The notes below the pieces were generated by a model, which worked only from the letters and a program-made list of their open reading frames with translations, searched no databases and was not told where the DNA came from. Position numbers and translations under genes: made by a program. A stretch of 64,000 bases of DNA from contig CAZJUR010000002.1 of the NCBI GenBank assembly GCA_964549525.1, positions 28,654 to 92,653 on the forward strand, written 5' to 3'. Numbering within the stretch: position 1 is the stretch's first letter; every line of letters starts with the position of its first letter. The stretch is from CAZJUR01 sp964549525 (GTDB lineage: Bacteria > Patescibacteriota > Saccharimonadia > Saccharimonadales > Saccharimonadaceae). Positions 22,991 to 32,260 of this stretch are shown piece after piece.

Positions 22991-24145
22991 ATGAATTTTA
23001 TACGTACCTTTTTCACACAAAGATACAGAGGAGTTTTAGGTTTTTCTATCCTAAGTATTGGCATATTGGGGGTAATTTCTTTTGCCTATCCAGCTGTCAC
23101 AAATGCGCAGTCGTCTGTTGAGCGTGTGGTTACTATCCATGATGGTGACAAAGAAAAAAAGGGCATCGTCACGAAAGCCACGACTGTCCAAGAAGTGCTT
23201 AAAAATGCGCGTATCAACTTGCTAGCTTACGATAGTGTCGACCCTGAACTTGACACTGAATTACGCGATAAAACATATCAAATCAATATTTATCGTGCGC
23301 ATCCTGTTATGGTGATTGATGGAGTGAAAAAATTGCAAGTTATGACGCCGTTTGAAACCCCTCGTCAAATAGCGAAAGCTGCTAAAATTCCCCTATACGA
23401 TGAAGACATAACACGCATAGAAAGAAGCAACGATATTTTACGAAGCGACGGAGCGGGTATGCAACTTGTCATCGATCGTGCGACTGTATTTACTCTTGTA
23501 TTGTACGGCAAACCAATTGAGGCTCGCACCCAACAAACAACTGTTCAAACCATGCTTGACGACAAGCGTATCAAGCTTGGTCCCAATGATTCTCTCTCGC
23601 TCTCTTCAAATACACCTATTACTAGCGGCATGAAAGTAGAGATATGGCGTAATGGGAAACAAACAATCACTCAAGAAGAGCCGATTGCTTTTGCGACCGA
23701 AAAAATTCAGGATGAAACGCAACCTATCGGCTACAAGCAAGTCAAAACACCCGGTGTACTAGGTAAGAAAATGGTGACATATGAAGTAGACATGCGTAAT
23801 GGACAAGAATTATCTCGTCGAGAAATCCAAAGTGTCCAAACCCTAGCTCCCCAAAAGCAAGTTGAGATTGTCGGTGCTAAGGGGTCGTTTTCTGGTAGCT
23901 TCGGAGAAGCCTTAGCGCGCCTCCGAAGTTGCGAAGGTAGTTATAGCTCTAATACTGGCAATGGCTACTATGGTGCATACCAATTTGATATCGGCACATG
24001 GGGGGGATACGGTGGATATCCAAACGCCGCTGCCGCTCCACCTGCGGTACAAGACCAAAAAGCGTGGGAGACATACCAACGACGCGGTTGGCAGCCATGG
24101 CCTTCCTGTAAAATCAAAATGGGCTTGCAGGATATTTATCGTTAA
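22991..24145 (+). CDS. Rpf-like muralytic protein with DUF348 and G5 domains
   Basis: Secreted peptidoglycan-cleaving protein resembling RpfB of Actinobacteria. A signal or anchor segment (about 14-37, ending TNAQS) is followed by repeated DUF348 modules (VTIHDGDKEKKGIVTKATTVQEVL and two later copies). Next is a G5 domain (EPIAFATEKIQDETQPIGYKQVKTPGVLGKK). Last comes a resuscitation-promoting-factor/transglycosylase domain LRSCEGSYSSNTGNGYYGAYQFDIGTW, with the catalytic Glu at about 315. In Rpf proteins this cleaves glycan strands. For an epibiont it could act on its own wall or the host's (inference). 384 aa. Confidence 0.9.
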   Translation: MNFIRTFFTQRYRGVLGFSILSIGILGVISFAYPAVTNAQSSVERVVTIHDGDKEKKGIVTKATTVQEVLKNARINLLAYDSVDPELDTELRDKTYQINIYRAHPVMVIDGVKKLQVMTPFETPRQIAKAAKIPLYDEDITRIERSNDILRSDGAGMQLVIDRATVFTLVLYGKPIEARTQQTTVQTMLDDKRIKLGPNDSLSLSSNTPITSGMKVEIWRNGKQTITQEEPIAFATEKIQDETQPIGYKQVKTPGVLGKKMVTYEVDMRNGQELSRREIQSVQTLAPQKQVEIVGAKGSFSGSFGEALARLRSCEGSYSSNTGNGYYGAYQFDIGTWGGYGGYPNAAAAPPAVQDQKAWETYQRRGWQPWPSCKIKMGLQDIYR

Positions 24146-24909
24146 TGCCGAACAAGGCGTTGGGTCAGCATTGGCTAAAAGATAGAGAAATACTTGAGAT
24201 CATCACAAGTTATGCAGCAATTACTCCGAGCGATACTGTCTTAGAAATTGGACCTGGACTCGGCACACTAACAAGTGTATTATTATGCCACGCTCGCCAA
24301 GTCGTCGCTGTTGAATTTGATAAAGAACTTGCAGCTAAATTGTCTGCTCAATTTCCTGGTAAAAATCTTACCGTCTACAACCAAGACATTCTGGCATTTG
24401 ATCTATCTATTCTGCCGACAAAATACAAGGTGGTGGCTAATATTCCTTACTATATTACGAGTAAAATAATAAAGCAGCTGATGACCGCACCTCATAAACC
24501 ATCTCTCGTCGTGCTGGTTATTCAAAAAGAAGTCGCGCAGCGACTAGCCGCTCGGCCTGGAGAGATGAGTGTTTTGGCTGTGAGTGCTCATATTTTTGCA
24601 GAAGTTACAATCGGAGAGATCATTCCGGCGCAAGCGTTCTTTCCACCGCCAAAGGTTGACTCGCAAATTGTGATTTTAAAATCACGTCCAAAGCCACTAG
24701 TATCTGAAAATGAACAACAGCTTTTTTTCCGGGTTGTAAAAGCCGGTTTTTCGGCAAAACGTAAAAAATTACGTTCAAGCCTAAGTGGCGGTTTGCATAT
24801 GTCTAAAAATCACATAGAGGAAATTTTGAAAAAGTCTCGCATTGATCCTGGTCTTAGAGCCGAAGCATTATCGATAGACGATTGGAAAGGTATAATAAAA
24901 AATATATGA
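24145..24909 (+). CDS. rsmA: 16S rRNA adenine-N6,N6-dimethyltransferase
   Basis: Dimethylates two adjacent adenines near the 3' end of 16S rRNA. KALGQHWLKD is the N-terminal motif, LEIGPGLGTLTSVL the SAM-binding motif I, and VANIPYYITSKII the catalytic NxPY motif. FFPPPKVDSQIV is the conserved late segment. 254 aa is normal. The ATG overlaps the preceding stop (TAATG), so it is coupled to the rpf-like gene, and its own stop overlaps the next gene (ATGA). Confidence 0.95.
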   Translation: MPNKALGQHWLKDREILEIITSYAAITPSDTVLEIGPGLGTLTSVLLCHARQVVAVEFDKELAAKLSAQFPGKNLTVYNQDILAFDLSILPTKYKVVANIPYYITSKIIKQLMTAPHKPSLVVLVIQKEVAQRLAARPGEMSVLAVSAHIFAEVTIGEIIPAQAFFPPPKVDSQIVILKSRPKPLVSENEQQLFFRVVKAGFSAKRKKLRSSLSGGLHMSKNHIEEILKKSRIDPGLRAEALSIDDWKGIIKNI

Positions 24910-25589
24910 ATACATTTCACGAAAATGTCCGCATCGCCGTTTCCCAATCTCAAGATGGTACGATGAAAAAAACTGGTCATACAAACCCAGCGTCGGTAGA
25001 CGAAAATCGTCGCTCTTTTTTGAATAGACATCATATATCGATGGAACAAACTGTCCTCGTTCAGTTAGATTATGGTACAGCTGATTTCTGTCTATATAAA
25101 ACAGTAAAAGGAAAAGACGGTGGCGATGGCATAGTTCGAGAACCTAGTATTACGAGTGATGCACTCGTGACTCAGACCGCAGGACTAGCGTTGTTTTTAC
25201 CAATTGCTGATTGTGTGGGGGCGGTGTTATACGACCCTACTACCAATACACTCATGGTATCGCATTTGGGGCGACATAATATCGAGCAAGATGGCGGTCA
25301 AAAATCAGTCAAATATCTTGTACAAAATCACACTGTCAATCCTCGCGATGTATTGGTGTGGCTCAGTCCTTCGGCAGGAAAAGAAAACTATCCATTATTT
25401 GCATTCGATAACCACAGTCTTCAAGAGGTCGTCATAGAGCAACTTGAAAATGCAGGTATTATCGCGCACAACATTAGCCGAAGTGACATCGATACCACAC
25501 GAGATGTGAATTATTTTTCACATAGCGAGTTCCAAAAAGGTCATCGTAGCAAAGACGGGCGGTTCGCTATAGTAGCCATGCTAAAATAG
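24906..25589 (+). CDS. Laccase-domain (PgeF/YfiH family) protein
   Basis: Family members hydrolyse mis-incorporated muropeptide bonds or act on purine nucleosides. The core TADCVGAVLYDP..TLMVSHLGRHN keeps the zinc-ligand Cys and His, but the usual HAGWRG becomes HLGRHN. The final HSEFQKGHRSKDGRFAIVAML corresponds to the family's C-terminal RRDG(x)TGR segment. It is somewhat short (227 aa) and diverged, so the exact activity is uncertain. The ATG at 24906 overlaps the rsmA stop (ATGA); an in-frame start at 24882 inside rsmA is less likely. Confidence 0.75.
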   Translation: MNTFHENVRIAVSQSQDGTMKKTGHTNPASVDENRRSFLNRHHISMEQTVLVQLDYGTADFCLYKTVKGKDGGDGIVREPSITSDALVTQTAGLALFLPIADCVGAVLYDPTTNTLMVSHLGRHNIEQDGGQKSVKYLVQNHTVNPRDVLVWLSPSAGKENYPLFAFDNHSLQEVVIEQLENAGIIAHNISRSDIDTTRDVNYFSHSEFQKGHRSKDGRFAIVAMLK

Positions 25590-25594
25590 AAGCA

Positions 25595-27109
25595 ATGAAA
25601 CAGCTATACATCACAACGGCTATTCCCTATGTGAATGCTACCCCACACATTGGCAACGCTCTCGACTATCTGATCGCTGATATCTGGACCCGTTATCAAA
25701 AGCAAAATGGTAACCAAGTTCGCTTTCAGGTTGGTACGGATGAACATGGCAATAAGATTGCTGCCAAAGCCGGAGAGGCAGGTTTACATCCCCAAGCCTA
25801 TACTGACAAAATGTACATTAATTTTGAAAACGTCATCAAAAAGGTTGGCGCAGAATACACAGATTTTATTCGGACAACCTCACCTCATCATCAACAAGCC
25901 GTTCAGTATATCTGGCAGAAACTACAGCCATATATCTATAAAGGCACGTATGAAGGGTGGTACTGTCAAGGTTGTGAAGCCTTTGTCACCGACAAAGAAG
26001 CTACCCTCAATAATGGCACCTGTCCCGATCACAATCAACCGTATCAGAAATTATCTGAAGAAAACTACTACTTTAAAGCAAGCGCTTTTACGCAGCAAGT
26101 CCGTGAAGCAATCGATAAACGAAAGTTTGAGATTGTACCAGCTTTTCGCAAACATGAATTCCTCGAGCTTATCAAAGATGGCATTAAAGATATCAGTATT
26201 TCACGACCTAAAAAGAACTTGAGCTGGGGCGTGCCTGTGCCGAACGATCCTAATCAAATAATGTATGTCTGGATCGACGCGCTGGCAAATTACATCACAG
26301 TACTGGGTTATCCAGATAACGAAGAATGGAAAAACTATTGGCCTGCTGATATACAAGTACTTGGCAAAGACATCCTGCGTTTCCACGCCGGTATTTGGCC
26401 GCCTATTCTCTTAGCACTTGGACTGCCTTTACCAAAGAAACTATTAGTTCATGGCCACATTAGCTCAAGCGGTACAAAAATGAGCAAATCACTGGGTAAT
26501 GTCGTTGACCCAAATGAGATTATTGATCAATACGGGGTTGATGCGTTTCGATATTATTTCTCACGCCATATACCGACCCTCGATGACGGTGATTTTAGCT
26601 GGGAAAAATTTGAAATGGCATATAATAATGAACTTGGCAATGAACTAGGTAATCTCGTACAGCGGATTGCTGCTATGATCAACAGATATCAAAGCGGAGT
26701 TATTGGCGATGTGCCCCAACCTGAACACGATGTCCGAATCTATCATGATCACATGAAAGCGCTAGAATTTAATCGTGCATTTGATGAGATTTGGCATAAA
26801 GTACGAGCCCTCAATAGTTACATTGAAGATGTGAAACCATGGCAGATCGCTAAAGACAGCGAAACTTCCCCAGAAGCCAAAGAGCATCTAGAAGAAGTGC
26901 TAGCCTATATGGCAGGTAGCATTGTGCAAATCGGTGATCTTTTGGTGCCGTTTCTTCCTACGACTGCCGCCGCTATTCACGCTATTTTCACTACCGGTGT
27001 TGTCAAACTACCTGATACGGGTCCATTATTTCCAAAATTATATCTGAAGACCCCAGATCCACGCGGAACAAACGTGACTAGCTCTCATTCTCAAGAAGCT
27101 GCAGGCTAG
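25595..27109 (+). CDS. metG: Methionyl-tRNA synthetase
   Basis: Charges initiator and elongator tRNA-Met. Class I signature HIGN (in NATPHIGNALDYL, about residue 18) and TKMSKSLGN (about 295) are present. The connective peptide has GWYCQGCEAFVTDKE with CxxC followed by only a partial second zinc site (CPDHN). The anticodon-binding helical domain follows; there is no C-terminal dimerisation (EMAP-like) domain, consistent with 504 aa. The 3' end overlaps the convergent gene by 32 bases. Confidence 0.96.
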   Translation: MKQLYITTAIPYVNATPHIGNALDYLIADIWTRYQKQNGNQVRFQVGTDEHGNKIAAKAGEAGLHPQAYTDKMYINFENVIKKVGAEYTDFIRTTSPHHQQAVQYIWQKLQPYIYKGTYEGWYCQGCEAFVTDKEATLNNGTCPDHNQPYQKLSEENYYFKASAFTQQVREAIDKRKFEIVPAFRKHEFLELIKDGIKDISISRPKKNLSWGVPVPNDPNQIMYVWIDALANYITVLGYPDNEEWKNYWPADIQVLGKDILRFHAGIWPPILLALGLPLPKKLLVHGHISSSGTKMSKSLGNVVDPNEIIDQYGVDAFRYYFSRHIPTLDDGDFSWEKFEMAYNNELGNELGNLVQRIAAMINRYQSGVIGDVPQPEHDVRIYHDHMKALEFNRAFDEIWHKVRALNSYIEDVKPWQIAKDSETSPEAKEHLEEVLAYMAGSIVQIGDLLVPFLPTTAAAIHAIFTTGVVKLPDTGPLFPKLYLKTPDPRGTNVTSSHSQEAAG

Positions 27110-27866
27110 TATAAAGGGGTTGTAGCTGTTTGTATAAAGTATCCTGTTTGTATTGTGTACATACTGGCGATTTATCGATGAAAACATTTTCATCGTCATA
27201 ACGAATAACACAATCTTGATATGCTGAAGAAGTATCTGGATCACCATGATCGTATGAAATATCAATATACGGTTTATCGATAAACACATTTGAAACAGGT
27301 GAATTACCCGTAGCTTGAGCAAATGCTTGATTGGTTCGCGCAATAAATTGGTTATCTAAGGTATAGTATTGTTGATATGCGGCGCTATTATGCAGTAGTT
27401 GGTCACGGAGTGAACTGACTTCTCGGATGTTCACAATTGCTGCAACAATTTGTTTAAACAGTTTTTGATCAGATAAAATATCTTCAGATGCTCGATCTAG
27501 AGCGTCGTGTTTCTCGAGTACCATATGAATAATAAATTTATAGAAGTCGCTCTCCGAAGGATGTATCTGATTATCTAACTCTGGGTCATCGGTAAGGAGC
27601 TGCACTGTCAAGTCAGTGTAAGCAGCTACTGCGTGAGCTCGATTAAGTTTTTGCGCATCAGTATCCAAGCTTTCTTTTAATGTATCGTCCATATCAATGA
27701 GATCAACACATTTACGCGCCTCGCGATAATCTGTAGATGTCATCTCTCGAGCAATAAATTCTTGTCGAAGCTCTTCATAACGATCAAAGAATTCTTCAAC
27801 TGCGCTGCGATTATGCGACTTTTCTTCTAAGGAAAGCTCTCTATCAGAGGGATTATTATACTCCAT
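27078..27866 (-). CDS. Helical cytoplasmic protein of unknown function
   Basis: No family recognised. It is acidic, largely alpha-helical (EEFFDRYEELRQEFIAREMTSTDYREARKCV and later helices), without membrane segments or a signal peptide. Near the C-terminus comes a more beta-like part with the repeated phrase VFIDKP/VFIDKS. TATAAT on the minus strand lies 6 bases before the ATG, so the transcript is probably leaderless. It converges on metG with a 32-base overlap of coding ends and is divergent from tatD. Confidence 0.6.
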   Translation of the reverse strand: MEYNNPSDRELSLEEKSHNRSAVEEFFDRYEELRQEFIAREMTSTDYREARKCVDLIDMDDTLKESLDTDAQKLNRAHAVAAYTDLTVQLLTDDPELDNQIHPSESDFYKFIIHMVLEKHDALDRASEDILSDQKLFKQIVAAIVNIREVSSLRDQLLHNSAAYQQYYTLDNQFIARTNQAFAQATGNSPVSNVFIDKPYIDISYDHGDPDTSSAYQDCVIRYDDENVFIDKSPVCTQYKQDTLYKQLQPLYTSLQLLENES

Positions 27867-27921
27867 ATATTTATTATATCATAAAATAGTTAAATACACA
27901 ATATATCGTACAATAGTCTAT

Positions 27922-28668
27922 ATGTTCATAGACGCTCATTGCCACATTCATTCACACGATTACCCAGATAAGGAAGGGGCGTATAACCGTGCGCAGGAAG
28001 CGAATGTCACTAAAATGATATGCGTTGGTACCACAACTGCGGATAGCCACGAAGCTATCAGTTTTTCTGAGGCCCACTCTGGAGTATATGCGGCAATTGG
28101 CGTCCATCCTCATGAGGCAAAAGATAATCAAGGAGCTTCTAGAGAACTTGAGTCAGTACTTGATCAAGCAGTCGCTATTGGGGAAGTCGGGCTTGACTAT
28201 TACTATGAACACAGTGATCGTAGCATCCAACAAAAAGTGCTCGAAGAGTTTCTCCAGCTTGCTCAAGACCATAAAAAGCCGGTTATTTTTCATGTTCGAG
28301 AGGCGTTTAATGATTTTTGGCCTATATTTGAAAATTTTACGAATATTACAGGGGTATTACATAGCTTTACTGACTATATGAAGAATGCCGAAAAGGCATT
28401 ATCGCATGGGCTATATCTAGGTATTAATGGCATTGCTACTTTTACGAAAGACATTGATCAGGTTGCTCTTTACCGCTCGCTACCCCTAGAAAGTATTCTT
28501 CTAGAAACAGATGCTCCCTACTTGACACCGAAGCCACTTCGTGGTACATTGAATGAGCCAGCGTATGTGCAACTAGTTGGTACATGGCTTTCTGAGCAGA
28601 CAAATACCCCTGTAGAAGAGATAGCACAACAAACTACGCACAACGCGACAATCTTATTTAATCTTTAA
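27922..28668 (+). CDS. tatD: TatD family metal-dependent hydrolase
   Basis: TIM-barrel hydrolase; family members are 3'-5' DNA exonucleases or D-aminoacyl-tRNA deacylases. IDAHCHIHSHDY carries the first metal His pair. GEVGLDYYYE has the bridging Glu, FHVREAF and LHSFT hold the later histidines, and LLETDAPYLTP holds the catalytic Asp. 248 aa fits. The start follows TACAAT by 7 bases (leaderless pattern). Downstream are two small hypothetical genes. Confidence 0.93.
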   Translation: MFIDAHCHIHSHDYPDKEGAYNRAQEANVTKMICVGTTTADSHEAISFSEAHSGVYAAIGVHPHEAKDNQGASRELESVLDQAVAIGEVGLDYYYEHSDRSIQQKVLEEFLQLAQDHKKPVIFHVREAFNDFWPIFENFTNITGVLHSFTDYMKNAEKALSHGLYLGINGIATFTKDIDQVALYRSLPLESILLETDAPYLTPKPLRGTLNEPAYVQLVGTWLSEQTNTPVEEIAQQTTHNATILFNL

Positions 28669-28728
28669 CGATTCAACACCAACATCTATAAAAAAAGTAT
28701 TATTTAAAAAACTATGCGAGGAGTTTTC

Positions 28729-28977
28729 ATGGTTAATATTTTGTCTCAAAATCCGTACGACCATCTGCCGATTGCCGGACAATCAGTGGAATATCCTGTT
28801 CATGATCAGGTCCCACACGAGAGTACTGATCCTGCAGCTTTTGATAGGGCTGAAGCCTCTGAAGAAGAAAAGCGATCTGACTATGAACTAGCCGCAAGTA
28901 TAGTGCTCGATGGTACAGAGGTGGTGACGTATCGCCAAACCTTTCTTGACAATCAAGCTTTAGAGTCACTCTCATAA
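28729..28977 (+). CDS. Small hypothetical protein, 82 aa
   Basis: Unrecognised. It is hydrophilic and acidic with no signal or membrane segment; the middle EEEKRSDYELAASIVL is predicted helical. The ATG at 28729 is chosen because GCGAGGAG lies 6 bases upstream and an earlier ATG precedes that site. It lies 9 bases before the next ORF, so they form one transcript with the cysteine desulfurase. Confidence 0.55.
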   Translation: MVNILSQNPYDHLPIAGQSVEYPVHDQVPHESTDPAAFDRAEASEEEKRSDYELAASIVLDGTEVVTYRQTFLDNQALESLS

Positions 28978-28986
28978 GGAGAAAGC

Positions 28987-29445
28987 ATGGCTGATTTACT
29001 CAAACAAGCAAAAGATCTCTTGATTGGTAATGATCCTCGAAAACTAATCAAGCGACCGCTCAAAAAATTTACTAATCGTGATCTCATTAAACTTGAGTCG
29101 GAAATCGGTCGCCACCTTTTCGGTCCTATACCAAAAGGCCATAGTCGAGAATTTTTCTGCTTGGATGCCGAAACATGGGTGTGGTATGAAGAATGGATTG
29201 ATGAAAAAACAGGCGCATCAAAAAATCATACTATTCGCTACGAAGTGCACCCAAACGGAATTCTGAAAGTTCAAAACGGTGGCGCTCACTATCATTTTAT
29301 TGAGGGTGAAGAATTACAAAATCTCGCTCTTGCTACGCGTGCCTACAAAGAACGAGTTATGCGAAAACTATATAAAATAGATCCACAAACCGGCCAGCCA
29401 ATAACAGCTGTACCTGCTATAATTAACCCTAGTGGCAAAACATAA
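28987..29445 (+). CDS. Conserved-looking hypothetical protein, 152 aa
   Basis: No named family. The N-terminal helices (LLKQAKDLLIGNDPRKLIKRPLKKFTNRDLIKLESEIGRHLFG) are basic. The middle looks like a beta sheet (REFFCLDAETWVWYEEW..HTIRYEVHPNGILKVQNGGAHYHFIEGEEL), and a basic helix follows. AAGGAG is well placed upstream of the ATG. The gene overlaps the cysteine desulfurase by 14 bases, suggesting co-regulation with sulfur transfer, though a functional link is inference. Confidence 0.6.
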   Translation: MADLLKQAKDLLIGNDPRKLIKRPLKKFTNRDLIKLESEIGRHLFGPIPKGHSREFFCLDAETWVWYEEWIDEKTGASKNHTIRYEVHPNGILKVQNGGAHYHFIEGEELQNLALATRAYKERVMRKLYKIDPQTGQPITAVPAIINPSGKT

Positions 29446-30568
29446 TATTTACCTAGATTACGCTGCGGCTACACCGCTCGAGGCTCCAATTATAAAAGCA
29501 ATGAAGCCGTATCTGAGCGATTTTTTTTATAATCCTTCAAGCCTGTATGAGCCCGCTCGTCAAGTGAAACGCGATCTTGCGGAAGCACGCCATACTATTG
29601 CTAGAATTTTAGGCACAAATGCCTCAGATATCATCTTTACTGCTGGTGCTACTGAATCTATCAACCTGGCGCTTCAAAGTTTTGATACGCACGTTATTTC
29701 GGCTATTGATCATCAAGCAGTTCACGCCGCTGCCGGTACGCAGGCAAAGATCGTTGCGGTTGACTCAGTTGGTCGGCTGGATATGAGTGCTTTGAGGGAA
29801 GCTATCGATGATTCCACACAAATTGTCAGTATCGGCTATGTCAACAATGAGATTGGCACAATACAGCATATGCAGGAAATTGCTTGTCTCGTCAAAGAAG
29901 TACGACGCCATCGTCCGCCAGACACACCCCTTTGGCTCCACACTGATGCCTCGCAAGCACCAGGTATTGTTGATCTCAATGTTGAAAGACTTGGTGTTGA
30001 TATGATGACCTTAAATGCGGCAAAAATCTATGGACCAAAACAAGTTGGTCTCTTGTGGGCTCGTCCACAAGTGCATCTTAATCCACTCATACGAGGTGGT
30101 GGTCAAGAGAAGGGGAGACGAAGTGGCACTGAAAACGTTGCCGGTGTAATAGGTTTTGCAGCTGCTCTTGAACGTGCTGAAAAAAAACGAGCCCAAGAAA
30201 CAAAACGCTTTAACCAATTGCGTCACAGATGTAAAAAAACGCTTCTTGATGCATTTCCTGATTGTGTCATTTCAGGTCCATCAAAACACGTGGCTGCGCA
30301 TATTTTCCATGTCTCGTTTCCTGATATAGATGCAGAGCGAGTCGTGTTTGCTCTTGAAGCTCAGGGGGTGTATGTTGCAACGGGCGCAGCCTGTGCTGCA
30401 AATACAGACAAGCGATCTCATGTACTGGATGCGATTGGTTTGGATGCGTCGTTACAGCAAGGCAGTATACGACTATCATTTGGTCGTCCTACCAGCGAGA
30501 AAGATGTCGCTACTGCTTTGCGCGCTATAATAGATTGTGTGAAGCAGGAATATAACCGTGAATCGTAA
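29432..30568 (+). CDS. Cysteine desulfurase (NifS/IscS family)
   Basis: PLP enzyme taking sulfur from cysteine for tRNA thiolation and Fe-S or other cofactors. LDYAAATPLEAP at the N-terminus, TDASQAPG with the PLP-contacting Asp, and NAAKIYGPKQVGLLW with the Schiff-base Lys where the family usually has SxHKxxGPKG. The sulfur-carrying loop Cys is likely in VATGAACAANTDKRSHVL. 378 aa is typical. Starts with GTG within the preceding gene. mnmA, its usual customer via a relay or directly, follows two genes later. Confidence 0.92.
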   Translation: MAKHNIYLDYAAATPLEAPIIKAMKPYLSDFFYNPSSLYEPARQVKRDLAEARHTIARILGTNASDIIFTAGATESINLALQSFDTHVISAIDHQAVHAAAGTQAKIVAVDSVGRLDMSALREAIDDSTQIVSIGYVNNEIGTIQHMQEIACLVKEVRRHRPPDTPLWLHTDASQAPGIVDLNVERLGVDMMTLNAAKIYGPKQVGLLWARPQVHLNPLIRGGGQEKGRRSGTENVAGVIGFAAALERAEKKRAQETKRFNQLRHRCKKTLLDAFPDCVISGPSKHVAAHIFHVSFPDIDAERVVFALEAQGVYVATGAACAANTDKRSHVLDAIGLDASLQQGSIRLSFGRPTSEKDVATALRAIIDCVKQEYNRES

Positions 30569-31178
30569 TTGGTCGTCCGTAGGTATCGTAGTATTGATCT
30601 TTGTGGTGCTTTTTTTGTTTATTTTTCCGGCGTATCTTTCGCCAAACGATTTACGGGGCTGTGGCAAAAACCCTGATCAAAAAAGTATTGATGCAAATTG
30701 TAATGCAGCCGATGCAATCATTGCCGTCAGTGGGGGTGATACAGCTGCGCGTACTGACGAAGCGATTCGTTTATTTCAAAATGGCTGGGCGCCGAGATTA
30801 ATCTTCTCTGGAGCAGCTCAAGATGATGCTAGTCCGAGCAATGCTCTCGTCATGAAACAGCGCGCTGAACGAGCCGGTATTAACCCTACAAATATTATCA
30901 TCGAGGATACAAGTCTCAACACTAAGCAAAATGCCGAAAATACTGAACAACTTATCCGAGAAAATGGCCTAAAGAGGATTATTATTGTAACCTCTGCGTA
31001 CCACCAACGTCGCGCAGGCTTAGAGTTTGAGAAGCGCTTCGGTAGTTCAGTAATAGTGGTTAATCATCCCGTGGCAAGCGATAATCAATGGTCGTCTACT
31101 TGGTATCTAACGTTTTCAGGGTGGTGGCTGCTTATGGGGGAACTCATAAAAATTATTGGTTTTTATGTCGGTATCTAA
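30558..31178 (+). CDS. DUF218 (YdcF/SanA-like) membrane-anchored protein
   Basis: One N-terminal membrane helix (about 8-27), then a DUF218 Rossmann-like domain: ADAIIAVSGGDTAARTDEAIRLFQNGWAPRLIFSG, IIIEDTSLNTKQNAENT, RIIIVTSAYHQRRAGLEF. These are the family landmarks (SGG, nTxeNa, TsxxHxxRa). Such proteins are linked to envelope integrity in other bacteria. The GTG start lies inside the cysteine desulfurase gene, and its own end overlaps mnmA. Confidence 0.82.
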   Translation: MNRNWSSVGIVVLIFVVLFLFIFPAYLSPNDLRGCGKNPDQKSIDANCNAADAIIAVSGGDTAARTDEAIRLFQNGWAPRLIFSGAAQDDASPSNALVMKQRAERAGINPTNIIIEDTSLNTKQNAENTEQLIRENGLKRIIIVTSAYHQRRAGLEFEKRFGSSVIVVNHPVASDNQWSSTWYLTFSGWWLLMGELIKIIGFYVGI

Positions 31179-32211
31179 AAAAACTCGAATATTCGTCGGG
31201 ATGAGCGGTGGGGTTGATAGCTCTCTCGCTGCCGCATTACTCGTCGAGCAGGGCTATAGTGTTACCGGTATATATATGAAGAATTGGACGAAAGATTTGC
31301 CTGGTATGGAGTGCCCCTGGAAAGAGGATGTGGCAGATGCAAAGAGAGTTGCAGTGCAGCTCGGTATCGATTTTGAAGTATATGATTTTGAAAAGGAATA
31401 TTTTGATGTAGTGGTCACATACATGATCGAAGAATACAAAAAAGGCTATACGCCAAATCCCGATATCATGTGTAATCAAGAAATGAAATTCAAACTTTTT
31501 CTCGATACTGCGCTTAAAAATGGAGCCGATATGATCGCAACTGGTCATTATGCCCAGTCGGTTGATGGTCAGTTATTGCGTGCCCGTGATGATACAAAAG
31601 ATCAAACCTATTTTTTGTACAGAGTTACTGCTGCCGCGCTTACTAAAACTCTTTTTCCGCTCGGTCAATATACCAAACGCGAGGTGCGTGAGATGGCAGC
31701 CTCGCGAGGATTATTTACTGCGCAAAAAAAAGAAAGTATGGGAATTTGTTTTGTCGGTAAAGTTGGTATCAAAGATTTTTTAAGTCAATATGTACCTACC
31801 TCGCCCGGTGCAATTATCGATCACGATACAAAAGAGCACGTTGGCGAACATGATGGAGCTCTTTTTTATACACTCGGTCAACGACATGGACTTCAGGTGG
31901 GCGGCGGCTTACCGTATTACGTGGTTGGGAAAAATATGGCAAAAAATGAAGTGTATGTGTCGCGTAACCTCGATACACCGGAGCTGTGGCGGACTGAAAT
32001 ATCGCTTCATGATCCCCACTGGATTAATGATCCAGCTCAAAATGATCAAACATACCATGTTCGACTCCGCCATAGGGCACCCTTTGTCCCGTGTACATTA
32101 CATGGTTCAACGTTGACACTTCACCATCCCGAACGAGCAATTGCCGCTGGGCAATCGGCCGTCATATATGACAATAAAATCTGCTTAGGTGGTGGAATTA
32201 TTGCGCTTTAG
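31165..32211 (+). CDS. mnmA: tRNA-specific 2-thiouridylase
   Basis: Introduces the 2-thio group at U34 of Lys, Glu and Gln tRNAs. PP-loop GMSGGVDSSLAA near the N-terminus. NPDIMCN holds the first catalytic Cys and GICFVGK the second, with DQTYFLYRV between them. 348 aa from the ATG at 31165, which I prefer over an in-frame TTG at 31156. The start lies inside the DUF218 gene, keeping the sulfur-relay genes in one transcript. Confidence 0.95.
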   Translation: MSVSKKTRIFVGMSGGVDSSLAAALLVEQGYSVTGIYMKNWTKDLPGMECPWKEDVADAKRVAVQLGIDFEVYDFEKEYFDVVVTYMIEEYKKGYTPNPDIMCNQEMKFKLFLDTALKNGADMIATGHYAQSVDGQLLRARDDTKDQTYFLYRVTAAALTKTLFPLGQYTKREVREMAASRGLFTAQKKESMGICFVGKVGIKDFLSQYVPTSPGAIIDHDTKEHVGEHDGALFYTLGQRHGLQVGGGLPYYVVGKNMAKNEVYVSRNLDTPELWRTEISLHDPHWINDPAQNDQTYHVRLRHRAPFVPCTLHGSTLTLHHPERAIAAGQSAVIYDNKICLGGGIIAL

Positions 32212-32260
32212 TGTACAATAAAATCATATATCAGCATGAGCACAATGGAGGTTCCACTCT

